Part shown: positions 51,936-59,839 of the stretch, piece after piece
Position numbering within the stretch: position 1 is the stretch's first letter
Layout: the number at the start of each line of letters is the position of its first letter
Assembly (NCBI RefSeq): GCF_014204895.1
Contig: NZ_JACHMF010000001.1
Location: forward strand, 1,922,001-1,986,000
DNA: 64,000 bases
Direction of reading: 5' to 3'
Source of the DNA: Paractinoplanes abujensis
GTDB taxonomy: Bacteria > Actinomycetota > Actinomycetes > Mycobacteriales > Micromonosporaceae
Translations under genes and position numbers: made by a program
The notes under the pieces: generated by a model
Databases searched by the model: none
What the model was told of the DNA's origin: nothing
The model's input: the letters and a program-made list of their open reading frames with translations, nothing else

Positions 51936-52928
51936 ATGCTGGTTGACTTCGCCGCCGACGTCGCGGCCACGCCGATCGCAGTCGAGGAGGCCGCGGTGGC
52001 CGCCGAGCGGGACGGCTACGACGGGTTCGCCGCGGCCGAGACGAAACACGACGTCTTCCCGGCGCTCACCCTGGCTGCCCGCGCGACCGAGCGCATCACC
52101 CTGCAGTCGGCCATCGCGGTCGCGTTCTCGCGCAACCCGATGAACGTGGCCGTGCTGGCCAACGACCTGCAGCTGATCAGCCGGGGCCGGTTCCAGCTGG
52201 GCCTGGGCTCGCAGGTGCAGGCGCACATCGAGCGCCGGTTCGCGATGCCGTGGGGCAAGCCGGCCGCGCGCATGGAGGAGTTCGTGCGGGCGGTGCGGGC
52301 CATCTGGGCGGCGTGGGGCGGCGAGCGGCTGGCCTTCCGCGGCGAGTTCTACCGGCACACGCTGATGACCGACTTCTTCAACCCCGGTCCCAACCCGTAC
52401 GGGAATCCGCCTGTCCTGGTGGCCGCGGTGGGGGAGCACATGACCAGGACCGCCGGGCGCGTCGCCGACGGTCTGCTCGTGCACCCGCTGACCAGCGCCG
52501 CCTACCTGAGCGAGCGCACCCTGCCCGCACTGCGCGAGGCCCGCGGCGGCGACCTCGGCGACTTCACGGTCTGCCTGTCGGCCATGGTCGTGCTGGGCGA
52601 GACCGAGGCCGAGCGGTCGCGGGCCGAGCAGGCGGTCAAGGGCCAGATCGCGTTCTACGCCTCCACGCCCGCCTATCGTGCGGTGCTCGACATGCACGGC
52701 TGGGGCGATTTGGCCGATCAGCTCAACCTGCTGTCGCGGCGGCAGGCCTGGACGGAGATGACCGCGCTGATCAGCGACGAGGTGCTCGACACGTTCGCGG
52801 TGACCGGCGGGGCCGCGCTGCGCGAACGGTTCGCCGGGCTGGTCGACCGGATCTCGCTCTACACGCCCTACGAGATCGACCCCGGGGTCAAGGCGAGCTC
52901 GTTGTCGAGCGTCGCCACGGAGCCCTGA
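51936..52928 (+). CDS. LLM-class F420-dependent oxidoreductase
   Basis: 330 residues with a luciferase-like TIM barrel: GYDGFAAAETKHD, then LQSAIAVAFSRNPMNVAVLA, RFQLGLGSQVQAHIE and LVAAVGEHMTRTAGRVADG. This pattern is typical of the F420-dependent branch common in actinobacteria; the cofactor is inferred from family. It starts 7 bases after the protease gene and may be co-transcribed. Its last 61 bases overlap the converging hydrolase gene. Confidence 0.85.
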   Translation: MLVDFAADVAATPIAVEEAAVAAERDGYDGFAAAETKHDVFPALTLAARATERITLQSAIAVAFSRNPMNVAVLANDLQLISRGRFQLGLGSQVQAHIERRFAMPWGKPAARMEEFVRAVRAIWAAWGGERLAFRGEFYRHTLMTDFFNPGPNPYGNPPVLVAAVGEHMTRTAGRVADGLLVHPLTSAAYLSERTLPALREARGGDLGDFTVCLSAMVVLGETEAERSRAEQAVKGQIAFYASTPAYRAVLDMHGWGDLADQLNLLSRRQAWTEMTALISDEVLDTFAVTGGAALRERFAGLVDRISLYTPYEIDPGVKASSLSSVATEP

Positions 52929-53812
52929 GCCGCGGCCGGTTCCAGCGCGGGCGCGCCGCCGTAGAGGCTCCACCGCAGGAAGGCCGCAGTGGTCCCGCTG
53001 ACCGCGGCGAACTCGTCGTTCGTGGTCTGGTGGCCGCCCTCGGTGATCGACAGCATGGCTCGCGACCAGGGCACCGCCTCGTAGACCGTGCGCGCCGCGG
53101 AGTACTTGACCGAGGTGTCCTTGCGGCCGTGCACGAGCAGCACGGCCGCGGCGGGCCCGCTGAACGGCGTACCGAGGAAGTCCGTGCCGGCGATCAGGAT
53201 GCCCGCCGACAAGCGGTCGTCGCGGTGCGCGCTGAACAGGCCGGCCGTGGTGATGCCGCCGCCCGAGTGCCCGGCCGCGGCCAGCCGGCTCGTGTCCAGC
53301 TTGCCGCGCAGCGGGCCGCCGCCGGAGGTGTTGCGCTCGACGACCCGGGTGAGCACCTCGGACGCGTCCTCCGGCTGGTTGACCAGGTCGTAGGCGTTGA
53401 ACCGGGACGAGCCGAGCGAGGTGTGCGGGTAGGCCGGGGCGGCCACCACGAACCCGGCCAGGGCCCAGCTGACCAGCAATGCCGCGTAGTCGTCGGGGCG
53501 CGAGTGCAGCCCGTGACTGAAGAGCACCACGGGGTACGGGCCGGGGCCGATCGGATACCAGACGCGGGTCGGCAGGGCCCGGCCGTCGCGGGCGAACGAG
53601 AAGTCGTGGCGCCCGACGGTCCGGACCGCGGCGGGCGCGCGGCCCGGCCGGGGCTCGTACGGGGTGACCGGCTGCGGCGCCAGCGCCGAGGCCTTGGTCG
53701 ACGACAGCACGGTCCGTCCGGCGGCCGAGGCCTGCCCCGCCTTGACCGCGAGACCCCCGGCCGCGGCCGCCGACATGCTGAGCAACAGTGTTCGTCTACG
53801 CACCGGCCTCAC
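52868..53812 (-). CDS. Tat-exported alpha/beta hydrolase (chlorophyllase/PAF-acetylhydrolase-like)
   Basis: 314 residues. The N terminus has a twin-arginine motif (RRRTLLLSM) and a hydrophobic stretch ending AGQASA, so export in folded form is likely. The hydrolase core shows VVLFSHGLHSRPDDY, the nucleophile elbow AAGHSGGGI, an acid near VLLVHGRKDTS and the His in TEGGHQTT. Large-pocket esterases and lipase-like enzymes have this pattern. The substrate is unknown. The C-terminal 20 codons overlap the oxidoreductase gene. Confidence 0.83.
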   Translation of the reverse strand: MRPVRRRTLLLSMSAAAAGGLAVKAGQASAAGRTVLSSTKASALAPQPVTPYEPRPGRAPAAVRTVGRHDFSFARDGRALPTRVWYPIGPGPYPVVLFSHGLHSRPDDYAALLVSWALAGFVVAAPAYPHTSLGSSRFNAYDLVNQPEDASEVLTRVVERNTSGGGPLRGKLDTSRLAAAGHSGGGITTAGLFSAHRDDRLSAGILIAGTDFLGTPFSGPAAAVLLVHGRKDTSVKYSAARTVYEAVPWSRAMLSITEGGHQTTNDEFAAVSGTTAAFLRWSLYGGAPALEPAAAQGSVATLDNELALTPGSIS

Positions 53813-53834
53813 GCTGCCGCGCGGGTCTGTGGTT

Positions 53835-54221
53835 TCACTGTGGTGCGGCTGTGACCTCGATCGAGTCGACCCGGTCGGGGTAGAACGCCACGTGGTCCTT
53901 GATCGGGGCCACGGCCTCGCGCGGGTTCTCGTAGACCCAGATGGCGTCGACGGACTTCTCGCCGCCGGCCGGGATCGAGTAGTAGGTGGCGTCCCCCTTG
54001 TACGGGCAGTAGGTCGTCGTCGACGTGCGCTCGAGCAGCGACTGGTCGACGTCGCCGATCGGGATGTACGGCACCGGCGGGTAGGTCGATTCCTGCAGCG
54101 TCTGCGCGCTGTAGGTGTCGGCGACCACCTTGCCGCCCACCTTCACGACGATGTGGGCCGTGCTCGGCGTGATGGTGATGGGGTGGTCAGGGCCGGGCTC
54201 GAGCTCGGGACGCTTGGACAT
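53835..54221 (-). CDS. DUF427-domain protein
   Basis: 128 residues starting MSKRPELEPGPDH with a GAGGAG ribosome site. DUF427 features are ITPSTAHIVVKVGGKVVADT, YPPVPYIPIGDVD, the TYCPYKGDATYYSI core and IWVYENPREAVAPIKDHVAF. The fold is a small beta barrel; no enzyme activity is established for the family. The gene ends 22 bases before the hydrolase gene on the same strand. Confidence 0.9.
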   Translation of the reverse strand: MSKRPELEPGPDHPITITPSTAHIVVKVGGKVVADTYSAQTLQESTYPPVPYIPIGDVDQSLLERTSTTTYCPYKGDATYYSIPAGGEKSVDAIWVYENPREAVAPIKDHVAFYPDRVDSIEVTAAPQ

Positions 54222-54311
54222 GACAGCTCCTCGAAAATGTCTGTGGTCTGCTCTGGGATCAATCCGCTCCCGCACACCACCATTCCCTCTGCGCGCGTCG
54301 CATATCGCGAG

Positions 54312-54332
54312 CGTGGCGTCAGTCTCGCCACG
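54312..54332. promoter_or_regulatory. Inverted repeat in a divergent promoter region
   Basis: CGTGGCG (54312-54318) and CGCCACG (54326-54332) are perfect 7-base arms around a 7-base loop. They lie in the 234-base gap between the DUF427 gene and the secreted-protein gene. A CGGCC-GAAA-GGCCG hairpin follows at 54370-54383. An operator or a leader structure is possible; nothing more can be said. Confidence 0.35.
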
Positions 54333-54455
54333 GTATTCGGGACGGATATCCACCCCTGCCTCCACCGAACGGCCGAAAGGCCGTGATTGCCACATGCCGG
54401 GCGAGCGGGCGTGATGGTCTGGGGGTGCACAAATCGGCTCGAGGAAGGGTGAACC

Positions 54456-54815
54456 ATGAAAGCGGCAACGCGGATTCTGACACTCGTCGGACTGAGCCTG
54501 ATGACGGGCGCGACGCTCGGGGCCGCTCCGGCCATGGCGTCGACATCCGCACCAGACCCGGCGGCCCGCACGGCCACGACCACGGCTGACCAGCCGCGTC
54601 GTGACCGGGAGTGGACCTTCGGTTACTACGACACACGACGCGAGTGCGAATGGATCGGCCGGGTCGGCGAACGTCGTGACCGGTGGGACAGCTACGACTG
54701 CGACCTGGTCCGCTGGGGCCGTCACCGTGGCGACTGGCAGCTGACCGTCGAGAAGGATCGGGACTGGCGCGACCGCGGTCGCGACTGGCGCGACCACCGC
54801 GGCGACGACGACTGA
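54456..54815 (+). CDS. Small secreted protein
   Basis: 119 residues. A signal peptide (about 1-28, ending PAMA-S) is followed by a mature part with two Cys (RRECEW and YDCDLV) that could pair. The C terminus is highly charged and has repeated D-W-R-D units. A GGAAGGG ribosome site precedes the ATG. No family is recognised. The transcript probably ends at the hairpin just downstream. Confidence 0.72.
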   Translation: MKAATRILTLVGLSLMTGATLGAAPAMASTSAPDPAARTATTTADQPRRDREWTFGYYDTRRECEWIGRVGERRDRWDSYDCDLVRWGRHRGDWQLTVEKDRDWRDRGRDWRDHRGDDD

Positions 54816-54832
54816 TCCGTCACAGAATGGCC

Positions 54833-54859
54833 AGGCCACACCCGCTCCGGGTGTGGCCT
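54833..54859 (+). terminator. Rho-independent terminator
   Basis: AGGCCACACCC (54833-54843) and GGGTGTGGCCT (54849-54859) form a perfect 11-base stem with a 5-base loop. TATTTT (54865-54870) follows shortly after. It ends the small secreted-protein gene. The TATTTT may double as the -10 box of the next gene. Confidence 0.8.
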
Positions 54860-54876
54860 GACGCTATTTTCGACCC

Positions 54877-55344
54877 ATGTCGACGAATCCCGCCGAAGCC
54901 GCGGCCACCTCCCTCGGCCTGGCGTTCAAGCTGTTGAGTCACGGCCCGGTCAGCAGCGTCGCCGAGGCCGCCGCGGCCCAGGGTGTCGAGATCCGCGACC
55001 TGGTCAAGACCCTCGTCGTCCGGCGCGCCGACGACGACTACGTGTTCGTGCTGGTGCCCGGTGACCGGTCGATCTCGTGGCCCAAGCTGCGCGCGCTGCT
55101 CGGCGTCAACCGGCTCTCCATGCCCGACGCGGCCACGGCCAAGCAGGCCACCGGTTACGAGCGCGGCACCATCACCCCGTTCGGCTCGGCCCGGGCCTGG
55201 CCCGTGATAGCCGATTCCCGTACGCGGGGACGGACGATCAACCTGGGCGCCGGCGAGCGCGGCGTGGGGCTGCAGGTGTCCGCCGACGAGGCCGTGCAGG
55301 CGCTGGGCGGGACGTTCGCGGACGTGACCGAGGAGTTGGGGTAG
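54877..55344 (+). CDS. YbaK/ProX-type aminoacyl-tRNA deacylase-domain protein
   Basis: 155 residues with the YbaK/EbsC fold. Visible landmarks are the Lys in VKTLVV that anchors substrate, VFVLVPGDRSISWPKL, the GYERGTITPFG loop and TINLGAGERGVGLQVS. Members remove mischarged amino acids (Cys, Ala, Ser) from tRNA(Pro) and other tRNAs. It is an independent small gene. A TATTTT box at 54865-54870 lies 6 bases before the ATG, and no ribosome site is seen, so the mRNA is probably leaderless. Confidence 0.85.
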   Translation: MSTNPAEAAATSLGLAFKLLSHGPVSSVAEAAAAQGVEIRDLVKTLVVRRADDDYVFVLVPGDRSISWPKLRALLGVNRLSMPDAATAKQATGYERGTITPFGSARAWPVIADSRTRGRTINLGAGERGVGLQVSADEAVQALGGTFADVTEELG

Positions 55345-55353
55345 GTTCTGCGC

Positions 55354-55701
55354 GTGACGAGCGAAGCGATCCAGCCCGACGTACCCCCTTCCGGCACCGG
55401 CTGCGTCGAGTGCCTCGACAACGGCGGGTGGTGGTTCCACCTGCGCCGCTGCGCCCAGTGCGGGCACATCGGCTGCTGCGACACCTCACCGGCGCAGCAC
55501 GCCACCGGCCACTGGCGCGAGACCGGCCACCCGATCATCCAGTCGTTCGAGCCCGGCGAGGACTGGTATTGGGACTTCACGACGCAGGAGGCGGGCAACG
55601 GTCCGCAGCTCGCGCCGGCCACCAGCCGCCCCGAGGACCAGCCCGTGCCCGGCCCGGCCGGGAACGTGCCGGCCGACTGGCGCACGAAGCTGAACCGGTA
55701 A
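55354..55701 (+). CDS. UBP-type zinc-finger protein
   Basis: 115 residues. GCVECLDNGG, then RRCAQCGHIGCCDTSP and QHATGHWRETGHPI carry the Cys/His set of the UBP zinc finger, a module that in eukaryotes binds the C-terminal tail of ubiquitin. The C-terminal part (about 75-115) is a Pro-rich tail. Bacterial versions are common in actinobacteria and their role is unknown. The start is a GTG with TAGGTT six bases upstream, overlapping the stop of the YbaK gene; this again looks leaderless. Confidence 0.85.
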   Translation: MTSEAIQPDVPPSGTGCVECLDNGGWWFHLRRCAQCGHIGCCDTSPAQHATGHWRETGHPIIQSFEPGEDWYWDFTTQEAGNGPQLAPATSRPEDQPVPGPAGNVPADWRTKLNR

Positions 55702-55762
55702 GCAGGCCACCGGCATCGCCGTGGACCGTTCGCGGGCGCGGGATCCTCGATAGCTTGCTCCG

Positions 55763-56584
55763 ATGAGGATCCTGCACCTGTCGGACACCCATCTGACCGC
55801 CGCGCCCGGCCCCAATGCCGACGGCATCGACTCCCGCGAATCGCTGCGCGGCATGCTGGCCGACTGCGAACGGCTCACCGGGCTGAGCGCGGTGCTCGTC
55901 ACCGGTGACATCGCCGACGACGGCAGCGTCTCGGCGTATGCGGACGTGCGGGCCCTGGTCGGCGGGTTCGCGCAGGCGCGGGGCATTCCGGCCCTCTACA
56001 CCACGGGCAACCACGACGAGCGCACGGCCTTCGCGTCGGTGCTCGGCGACGACCTGGTCGCGGCCACCGACGTCGACGGGTTCCGCCTGATCACGCTGGA
56101 CACGCTGGTGCCCGGCAAGGCGTACGGCCGGCTCGGCGACGACCAGCTGGCCTGGCTGCGCCGGGAACTGTCGACGCCCGCCGCCAACGGCACGGTGCTC
56201 GCCTTCCACCACCCGCCGATCGCCCTGCCCGGCGTCGAGGTGCAGCGCGAACTGGGCCTGCTCGACCCGGAGGCGCTGGCCGAGGCCATCCGCGGCAGCG
56301 ACGTGCGGCTGATCCTGACCGGCCACTTCCACCTGCAGCTGTTCGGCCTGCTCGGATCGGTGCCGGTGTGGGTGACTCCCGGTGTCATCACGCGGGTCGA
56401 CCTCACGGGTGTTCCGGGCACCGAGCGCGCGGTACGCGGGGCGTGCGCCACTCTGGTCGACCTGAGCACCCCGCACTCGCCGTTGCTGCACGTCCTGCAC
56501 GCCCGTGACCCGCGCGCCGGCGAGACGGCCCACGAACTCGGCGCCGAGGCCCTGTCCGCGGTGATCGCTCAGCTAGGCCGGTAG
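55763..56584 (+). CDS. Calcineurin-type metallophosphoesterase (CpdA-like)
   Basis: 273 residues with the five two-metal motifs in order: LSDTH, GDIADDGS, GNHDE, FHHPP and GHFHLQ. The class hydrolyses phosphodiesters such as cyclic nucleotides or glycerophosphodiesters. The length and the DTH/GNHD order fit CpdA-like cyclic nucleotide phosphodiesterases. A TAGCTT box (55751-55756) lies 6 bases before the ATG. The 3' end overlaps the converging GNAT gene by 12 bases. Confidence 0.88.
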   Translation: MRILHLSDTHLTAAPGPNADGIDSRESLRGMLADCERLTGLSAVLVTGDIADDGSVSAYADVRALVGGFAQARGIPALYTTGNHDERTAFASVLGDDLVAATDVDGFRLITLDTLVPGKAYGRLGDDQLAWLRRELSTPAANGTVLAFHHPPIALPGVEVQRELGLLDPEALAEAIRGSDVRLILTGHFHLQLFGLLGSVPVWVTPGVITRVDLTGVPGTERAVRGACATLVDLSTPHSPLLHVLHARDPRAGETAHELGAEALSAVIAQLGR

Positions 56585-57073
56585 CTCGTAGACGATCTCA
56601 AGGCCGTCCTCCTCGTCCCACTGCTCACCGACCTTCGCGAAGCCGTAGGGCAGCGCCAGGTTCTGCGAGGCCAGGTTGCCGGGGCTGATGCTCACGCGGA
56701 TCCGGCGCACCGAAGGCTCGTCGCGGGCCCGGGCGAGCAACGCCTCCAGCGCCGCGCGCGCGTAGCCCTGACGGCGGAAGGCGGGGTCGATGGCATAGCC
56801 GATCTCGACCGTGCCGGCGGCGTCGGGCGGGGCGTGGAAACCGGCACGGCCGACAGCCTTTCCCCGTACGGGATCCCAGACGATGCCGGTCGTCCAGGCC
56901 GCACTGCCGGGGTCGTCGCGGGCCTGCCCCAGCCGCATCAGCCAGACATCGCGGTTGTCGGGCCCGGCCAGCCACGCGGACACGGCGACGGGGCTGACCT
57001 TCCCGGCGGTGGTCACGTCGCCGGCGGCGAGCGCGCGGAAGGCGTCGGCGTCGAGATGCACGATCCGGATCAC
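56573..57073 (-). CDS. GNAT-family N-acetyltransferase
   Basis: 166 residues with the GNAT acetyl-CoA motif (AIDPAFRRQGYARAALEALL), a preceding beta strand (GTVEIGYAIDP) and a closing NLASQNLALPYGF region. This pattern is close to RimJ/RimL-type acetyltransferases. The substrate is unknown. It is divergent from the glycosyltransferase gene. Confidence 0.85.
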   Translation of the reverse strand: MIRIVHLDADAFRALAAGDVTTAGKVSPVAVSAWLAGPDNRDVWLMRLGQARDDPGSAAWTTGIVWDPVRGKAVGRAGFHAPPDAAGTVEIGYAIDPAFRRQGYARAALEALLARARDEPSVRRIRVSISPGNLASQNLALPYGFAKVGEQWDEEDGLEIVYELPA

Positions 57074-57117
57074 GGCGGCTCAGCGTAGACCCAGGTGACC
57101 TCTGGTAGAACCCATTT

Positions 57118-58206
57118 ATGCGTATCGTGTTCGTCGCCGCGCCCCTGCAAGGTCATCTGCTGCCGCTGGTCCCGCTCGCCGCGGCCTGCCGCGACGCCGG
57201 GCATGACGTGACCCTGGCCTCCGGCGGGTTCCCGCCCGACGTGCGGGGCCTGCGCACCGCGGACATCGGGGGCGGTTTCAACCTGCCCCGCAGCGCGATC
57301 CGGGTGGCCCTGCGGCATCCCGGGCTCGCCCGCGCCGAGATGCGGGGCCGCGCCGGGCACGGCTTCGTCGGCGAACTGTTCGGCCGGGCCAACCTGGCGC
57401 TGCTCGGGCCGTTGCAGGCCCTGGCCGAGCGGGAACGCCCCGACCTGATCGTCTACGAGTCGCTCAGCGAGGCGGGCGCGGTCGTGGCCGGACGCCTCGG
57501 TATCCCGTCGGTGCTCCAGGAGAACACACTGTGGCCGGCCGACGAGCTCTACCGCGCGGTCACCGGCAGCTCCGCGCTCACCCGGCTGGGCGCCGCCGCC
57601 CCCGCGCTGACCCTGGCCGTGACCCCACCCAGCCTCCGTACGCCGGTCGAGGGCGCGCAGCCGATGCGCCCGGTGCCGTTCTCGGGCGGCGGCGCGATCC
57701 CGCCCTGGCTGACCGCACCCGGTGACAAGCCGCGCATCCTGGTCAGCCGCAGCACCCTGGAGGGCCCCAGCGACGGCAACCCGGGGCCCGCCGTCATCGC
57801 CGCCGCGGCCGACGTCGACGCCGAGATCGTGCTGGTGCGTCCGGCTCGAGACGGTGCTCTGCCGGCCAATGTGCGTTCCGTCGGGCGGGTTCCCCTCGAC
57901 GAGTTACTCCCGTACGCCGCGGGTTTCGTGCACCACTCCGGGGCCGGCAGCGTGCTCGGCGGGCTGGCCGCGGGCGTGCCCCAACTGACCACGCCGGGGG
58001 CGGGGGACCGGCGCTACAACTCCGGGCTGCTGGCCCGGCGCGGCGCCGGGCTGGCCGTGGCGGCCGACGCGATCACCGCGGCCGACCTGAACCGGCTGAT
58101 CAGCGACGAAGGGCTGCGGGCGGCGGCCCGGGAGGTCGCCGCCGAGATCGCCGGCATGCCGTCACCGGAGTCCGTCGTCGGGTCGCTCGAGAAGCTGGCC
58201 GGTTGA
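57118..58206 (+). CDS. GT1-family glycosyltransferase (MGT/erythromycin-type)
   Basis: 362 residues with a two-domain GT-B fold. MRIVFVAAPLQGHLLPLVPL is the N-terminal strand-loop with the HLLP acceptor-side motif. The C-terminal donor-binding part has VHHSGAGSVLGGLAAGVPQL, the typical nucleotide-sugar motif of this group. It likely glycosylates a lipid or natural product. No biosynthetic cluster is nearby. TAGAAC (57106-57111) lies 6 bases before the ATG. The last 45 bases overlap the converging regulator gene. Confidence 0.85.
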   Translation: MRIVFVAAPLQGHLLPLVPLAAACRDAGHDVTLASGGFPPDVRGLRTADIGGGFNLPRSAIRVALRHPGLARAEMRGRAGHGFVGELFGRANLALLGPLQALAERERPDLIVYESLSEAGAVVAGRLGIPSVLQENTLWPADELYRAVTGSSALTRLGAAAPALTLAVTPPSLRTPVEGAQPMRPVPFSGGGAIPPWLTAPGDKPRILVSRSTLEGPSDGNPGPAVIAAAADVDAEIVLVRPARDGALPANVRSVGRVPLDELLPYAAGFVHHSGAGSVLGGLAAGVPQLTTPGAGDRRYNSGLLARRGAGLAVAADAITAADLNRLISDEGLRAAAREVAAEIAGMPSPESVVGSLEKLAG

Positions 58207-58902
58207 CGGCTTCGTGTGCAGCACGGCACGGCCCTGCTCGGCGGCGCGCAGGATGTTCTCACTGACGAAATCGAGGAAGCGGGCGATCTTCTCGAGGCGG
58301 TCGGCGGCGGGCGAGCCGGGGCCGAGCACCGCCACGCCCTGCCGCGCGGTGGCGATGAGCTGGTCGTTGGCGCGGGCACTGGCGATCGTGGCCTGATAGA
58401 ACAGTTCGTCGTCGACGATGTAACGATCGCGGCGGCGCTCGTCACGCTCGCGCCGCACGAGACTCTGGCTCTCGAGAAACGCGATGGCCTTGGAGATCGA
58501 CGCCGGGCTGACCCGCAGGCGCTGCGCCAGCTGGGCCGCGGTCAGGCTGCCCTCGTCGACGGTGAACAGGCAGGTCAGCACGCGGGCCGTCATCTTGGGC
58601 AGGCCCGAGCCCATGAGCACGCCGGTCAGTGTCTCCTCGTATTCGGCTCGCCCCTGCGGCCCTTGCTGCGTGGCCTCTCGCGGCCCGGCGCTGCTGGGCC
58701 GGCGGCGGTGGGCCCGGTGCTCGGTGGCGTGGTGGGCGAGATCGGCGCGATAGGCCATCGGGCCGCCGTTGCGCATCACCTCGCGGGTGATCGTCGACGT
58801 GGGACGGTCGAGGCGGCGGGCGATCTCGGCGTAGGGCAGGTCGTCGGCCAGCCCCAGCGCGATCTGGTGGCGTTCCTGCTGGGTCAGTCGGCCTCCCGGC
58901 AT
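58162..58902 (-). CDS. Regulator with IS30-type HTH fused to a GbsR/MarR-like domain
   Basis: 246 residues. The N-terminal 50 or so are an HTH of the IS30-transposase kind (LTQQERHQIALGLADDL, then YAEIARRLDRPTSTITREVM). After a basic linker (about 60-80), a GbsR/MarR winged helix follows (about 95-185): LTAAQLAQRLRVSPASISKA and LVRRERDERRRDRYIVDDEL, with a helical C terminus. Two DNA-reading domains in one chain are unusual. It is divergent from a DUF4097 gene and three GCAAC-based palindromes lie between them, so it probably represses both. The ligand is unknown. Confidence 0.82.
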   Translation of the reverse strand: MPGGRLTQQERHQIALGLADDLPYAEIARRLDRPTSTITREVMRNGGPMAYRADLAHHATEHRAHRRRPSSAGPREATQQGPQGRAEYEETLTGVLMGSGLPKMTARVLTCLFTVDEGSLTAAQLAQRLRVSPASISKAIAFLESQSLVRRERDERRRDRYIVDDELFYQATIASARANDQLIATARQGVAVLGPGSPAADRLEKIARFLDFVSENILRAAEQGRAVLHTKPSTGQLLERPDDGLR

Positions 58903-58959
58903 GCCCGGGCTCCCTTCGCTCGTCGTTCGCCCACCCTAGCCTTCACTTCCCTCCATTGC

Positions 58960-58975
58960 AACGCAACGTTGCGTT
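58960..58975. promoter_or_regulatory. Perfect 16-bp operator-like palindrome
   Basis: AACGCAACGTTGCGTT is a perfect palindrome in the gap between the divergent regulator and DUF4097 genes. Weaker copies of the GCAAC...GTTGC pattern follow at 59034-59049 and 59063-59075. It is the best candidate target of the adjacent regulator. Confidence 0.65.
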
Positions 58976-59033
58976 AGATTCCGAACTGTTGCAATGAATG
59001 CAGGGCTCTGAGCTGGCGCTATCTCCAGCTAGT

Positions 59034-59049
59034 GCAACAACGACGTTGC
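59034..59049. promoter_or_regulatory. Operator-like repeat GCAAC-6-GTTGC
   Basis: Perfect 5-base arms (59034-59038 and 59045-59049) repeat the core of the 58960 palindrome, but with a 6-base spacer. Confidence 0.45.
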
Positions 59050-59062
59050 CCTCATGTGGAAA

Positions 59063-59075
59063 GCAACGTAGCGTT
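59063..59075. promoter_or_regulatory. Third, imperfect operator-like copy
   Basis: GCAACGTAGCGTT resembles the core GCAACGTTGCGTT of the first palindrome with one change. It lies 24 bases before the GGAGG ribosome site of the DUF4097 gene. Confidence 0.4.
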
Positions 59076-59110
59076 TCCTGCATCGGAAACAACAACACGG
59101 AGGTAGAGTC

Positions 59111-59761
59111 ATGAACCAGTTCGCCACCCCGGCCCCGATCGCCGCCGTCCTCACCGTTCCCGCGGGCCGGGTCCAGTTCATCGCGGCCGAACGCGCCGAC
59201 ACCGTCGTCGAGGTCCGGCCCGCCCAGCCCGGCAACAGCCGCGACGTCCGCAGCGCGGCCGAGACCACTGTGGGCTTCGCCGACGGCGTGCTGCGGGTCG
59301 AGGCCCCCGCGGACAACAAGGCCGGCGCGGTCGAGGTCACCGTGCAACTGCCCGCCGGTTCGCGGGTCGAGGGGCACAGCGCCGCCGCCGAGCTGCGCGG
59401 CGTCGGACGGCTGGGCGACGTCGTCTTCACCGGGGCCTACCGGGCGATCAAGGTCGACGAGGCGGCGAGCCTGCGCCTGACCGCCGTCGACGGCGACGTC
59501 GCGGTGGGCCGGCTCACCGGCCCGGCCGAGATCAGCACCACCCGCGGCGCCATCCGCATCGACGAGGCCGTCCGCGGCACAGTCATTCTGACCAGCCAGG
59601 ACGGCGACATCACGATCGGCGCCGCGGCCGGGGCTCCCGCCACCCTGGACGCGGGCACCAGCCTCGGCCGGGTCAGCAGCTCGCTGGTGAACGGCGGCGG
59701 GGCCGAGCTCTGCATCCGAGCCACCACCGCCCGCGGCGACATCACCGCTCGCAGCCTCTGA
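59111..59761 (+). CDS. DUF4097-domain protein
   Basis: 216 residues of right-handed beta-helix type, shown by repeats such as VEVTVQLPAGSRVEGHSAAA, GRLGDVVFTGAYRAIKVDEA and GTVILTSQDGDITIGA. Each turn places small and Asp/Gly residues at corners. No signal peptide is seen. The function of DUF4097 proteins is not established. It has a GGAGG ribosome site, and lies between the regulator and a hydrolase gene that probably belong to one stress- or ligand-responsive unit. Confidence 0.82.
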   Translation: MNQFATPAPIAAVLTVPAGRVQFIAAERADTVVEVRPAQPGNSRDVRSAAETTVGFADGVLRVEAPADNKAGAVEVTVQLPAGSRVEGHSAAAELRGVGRLGDVVFTGAYRAIKVDEAASLRLTAVDGDVAVGRLTGPAEISTTRGAIRIDEAVRGTVILTSQDGDITIGAAAGAPATLDAGTSLGRVSSSLVNGGGAELCIRATTARGDITARSL

Positions 59762-59839
59762 CCCGAGCCTTTCCGTCCCGCAGCCTTCTTCCCGTTCCCT
59801 TTTGCCGCAACCTTCTTCCCCTGCTTCAAGGAGATCAGC

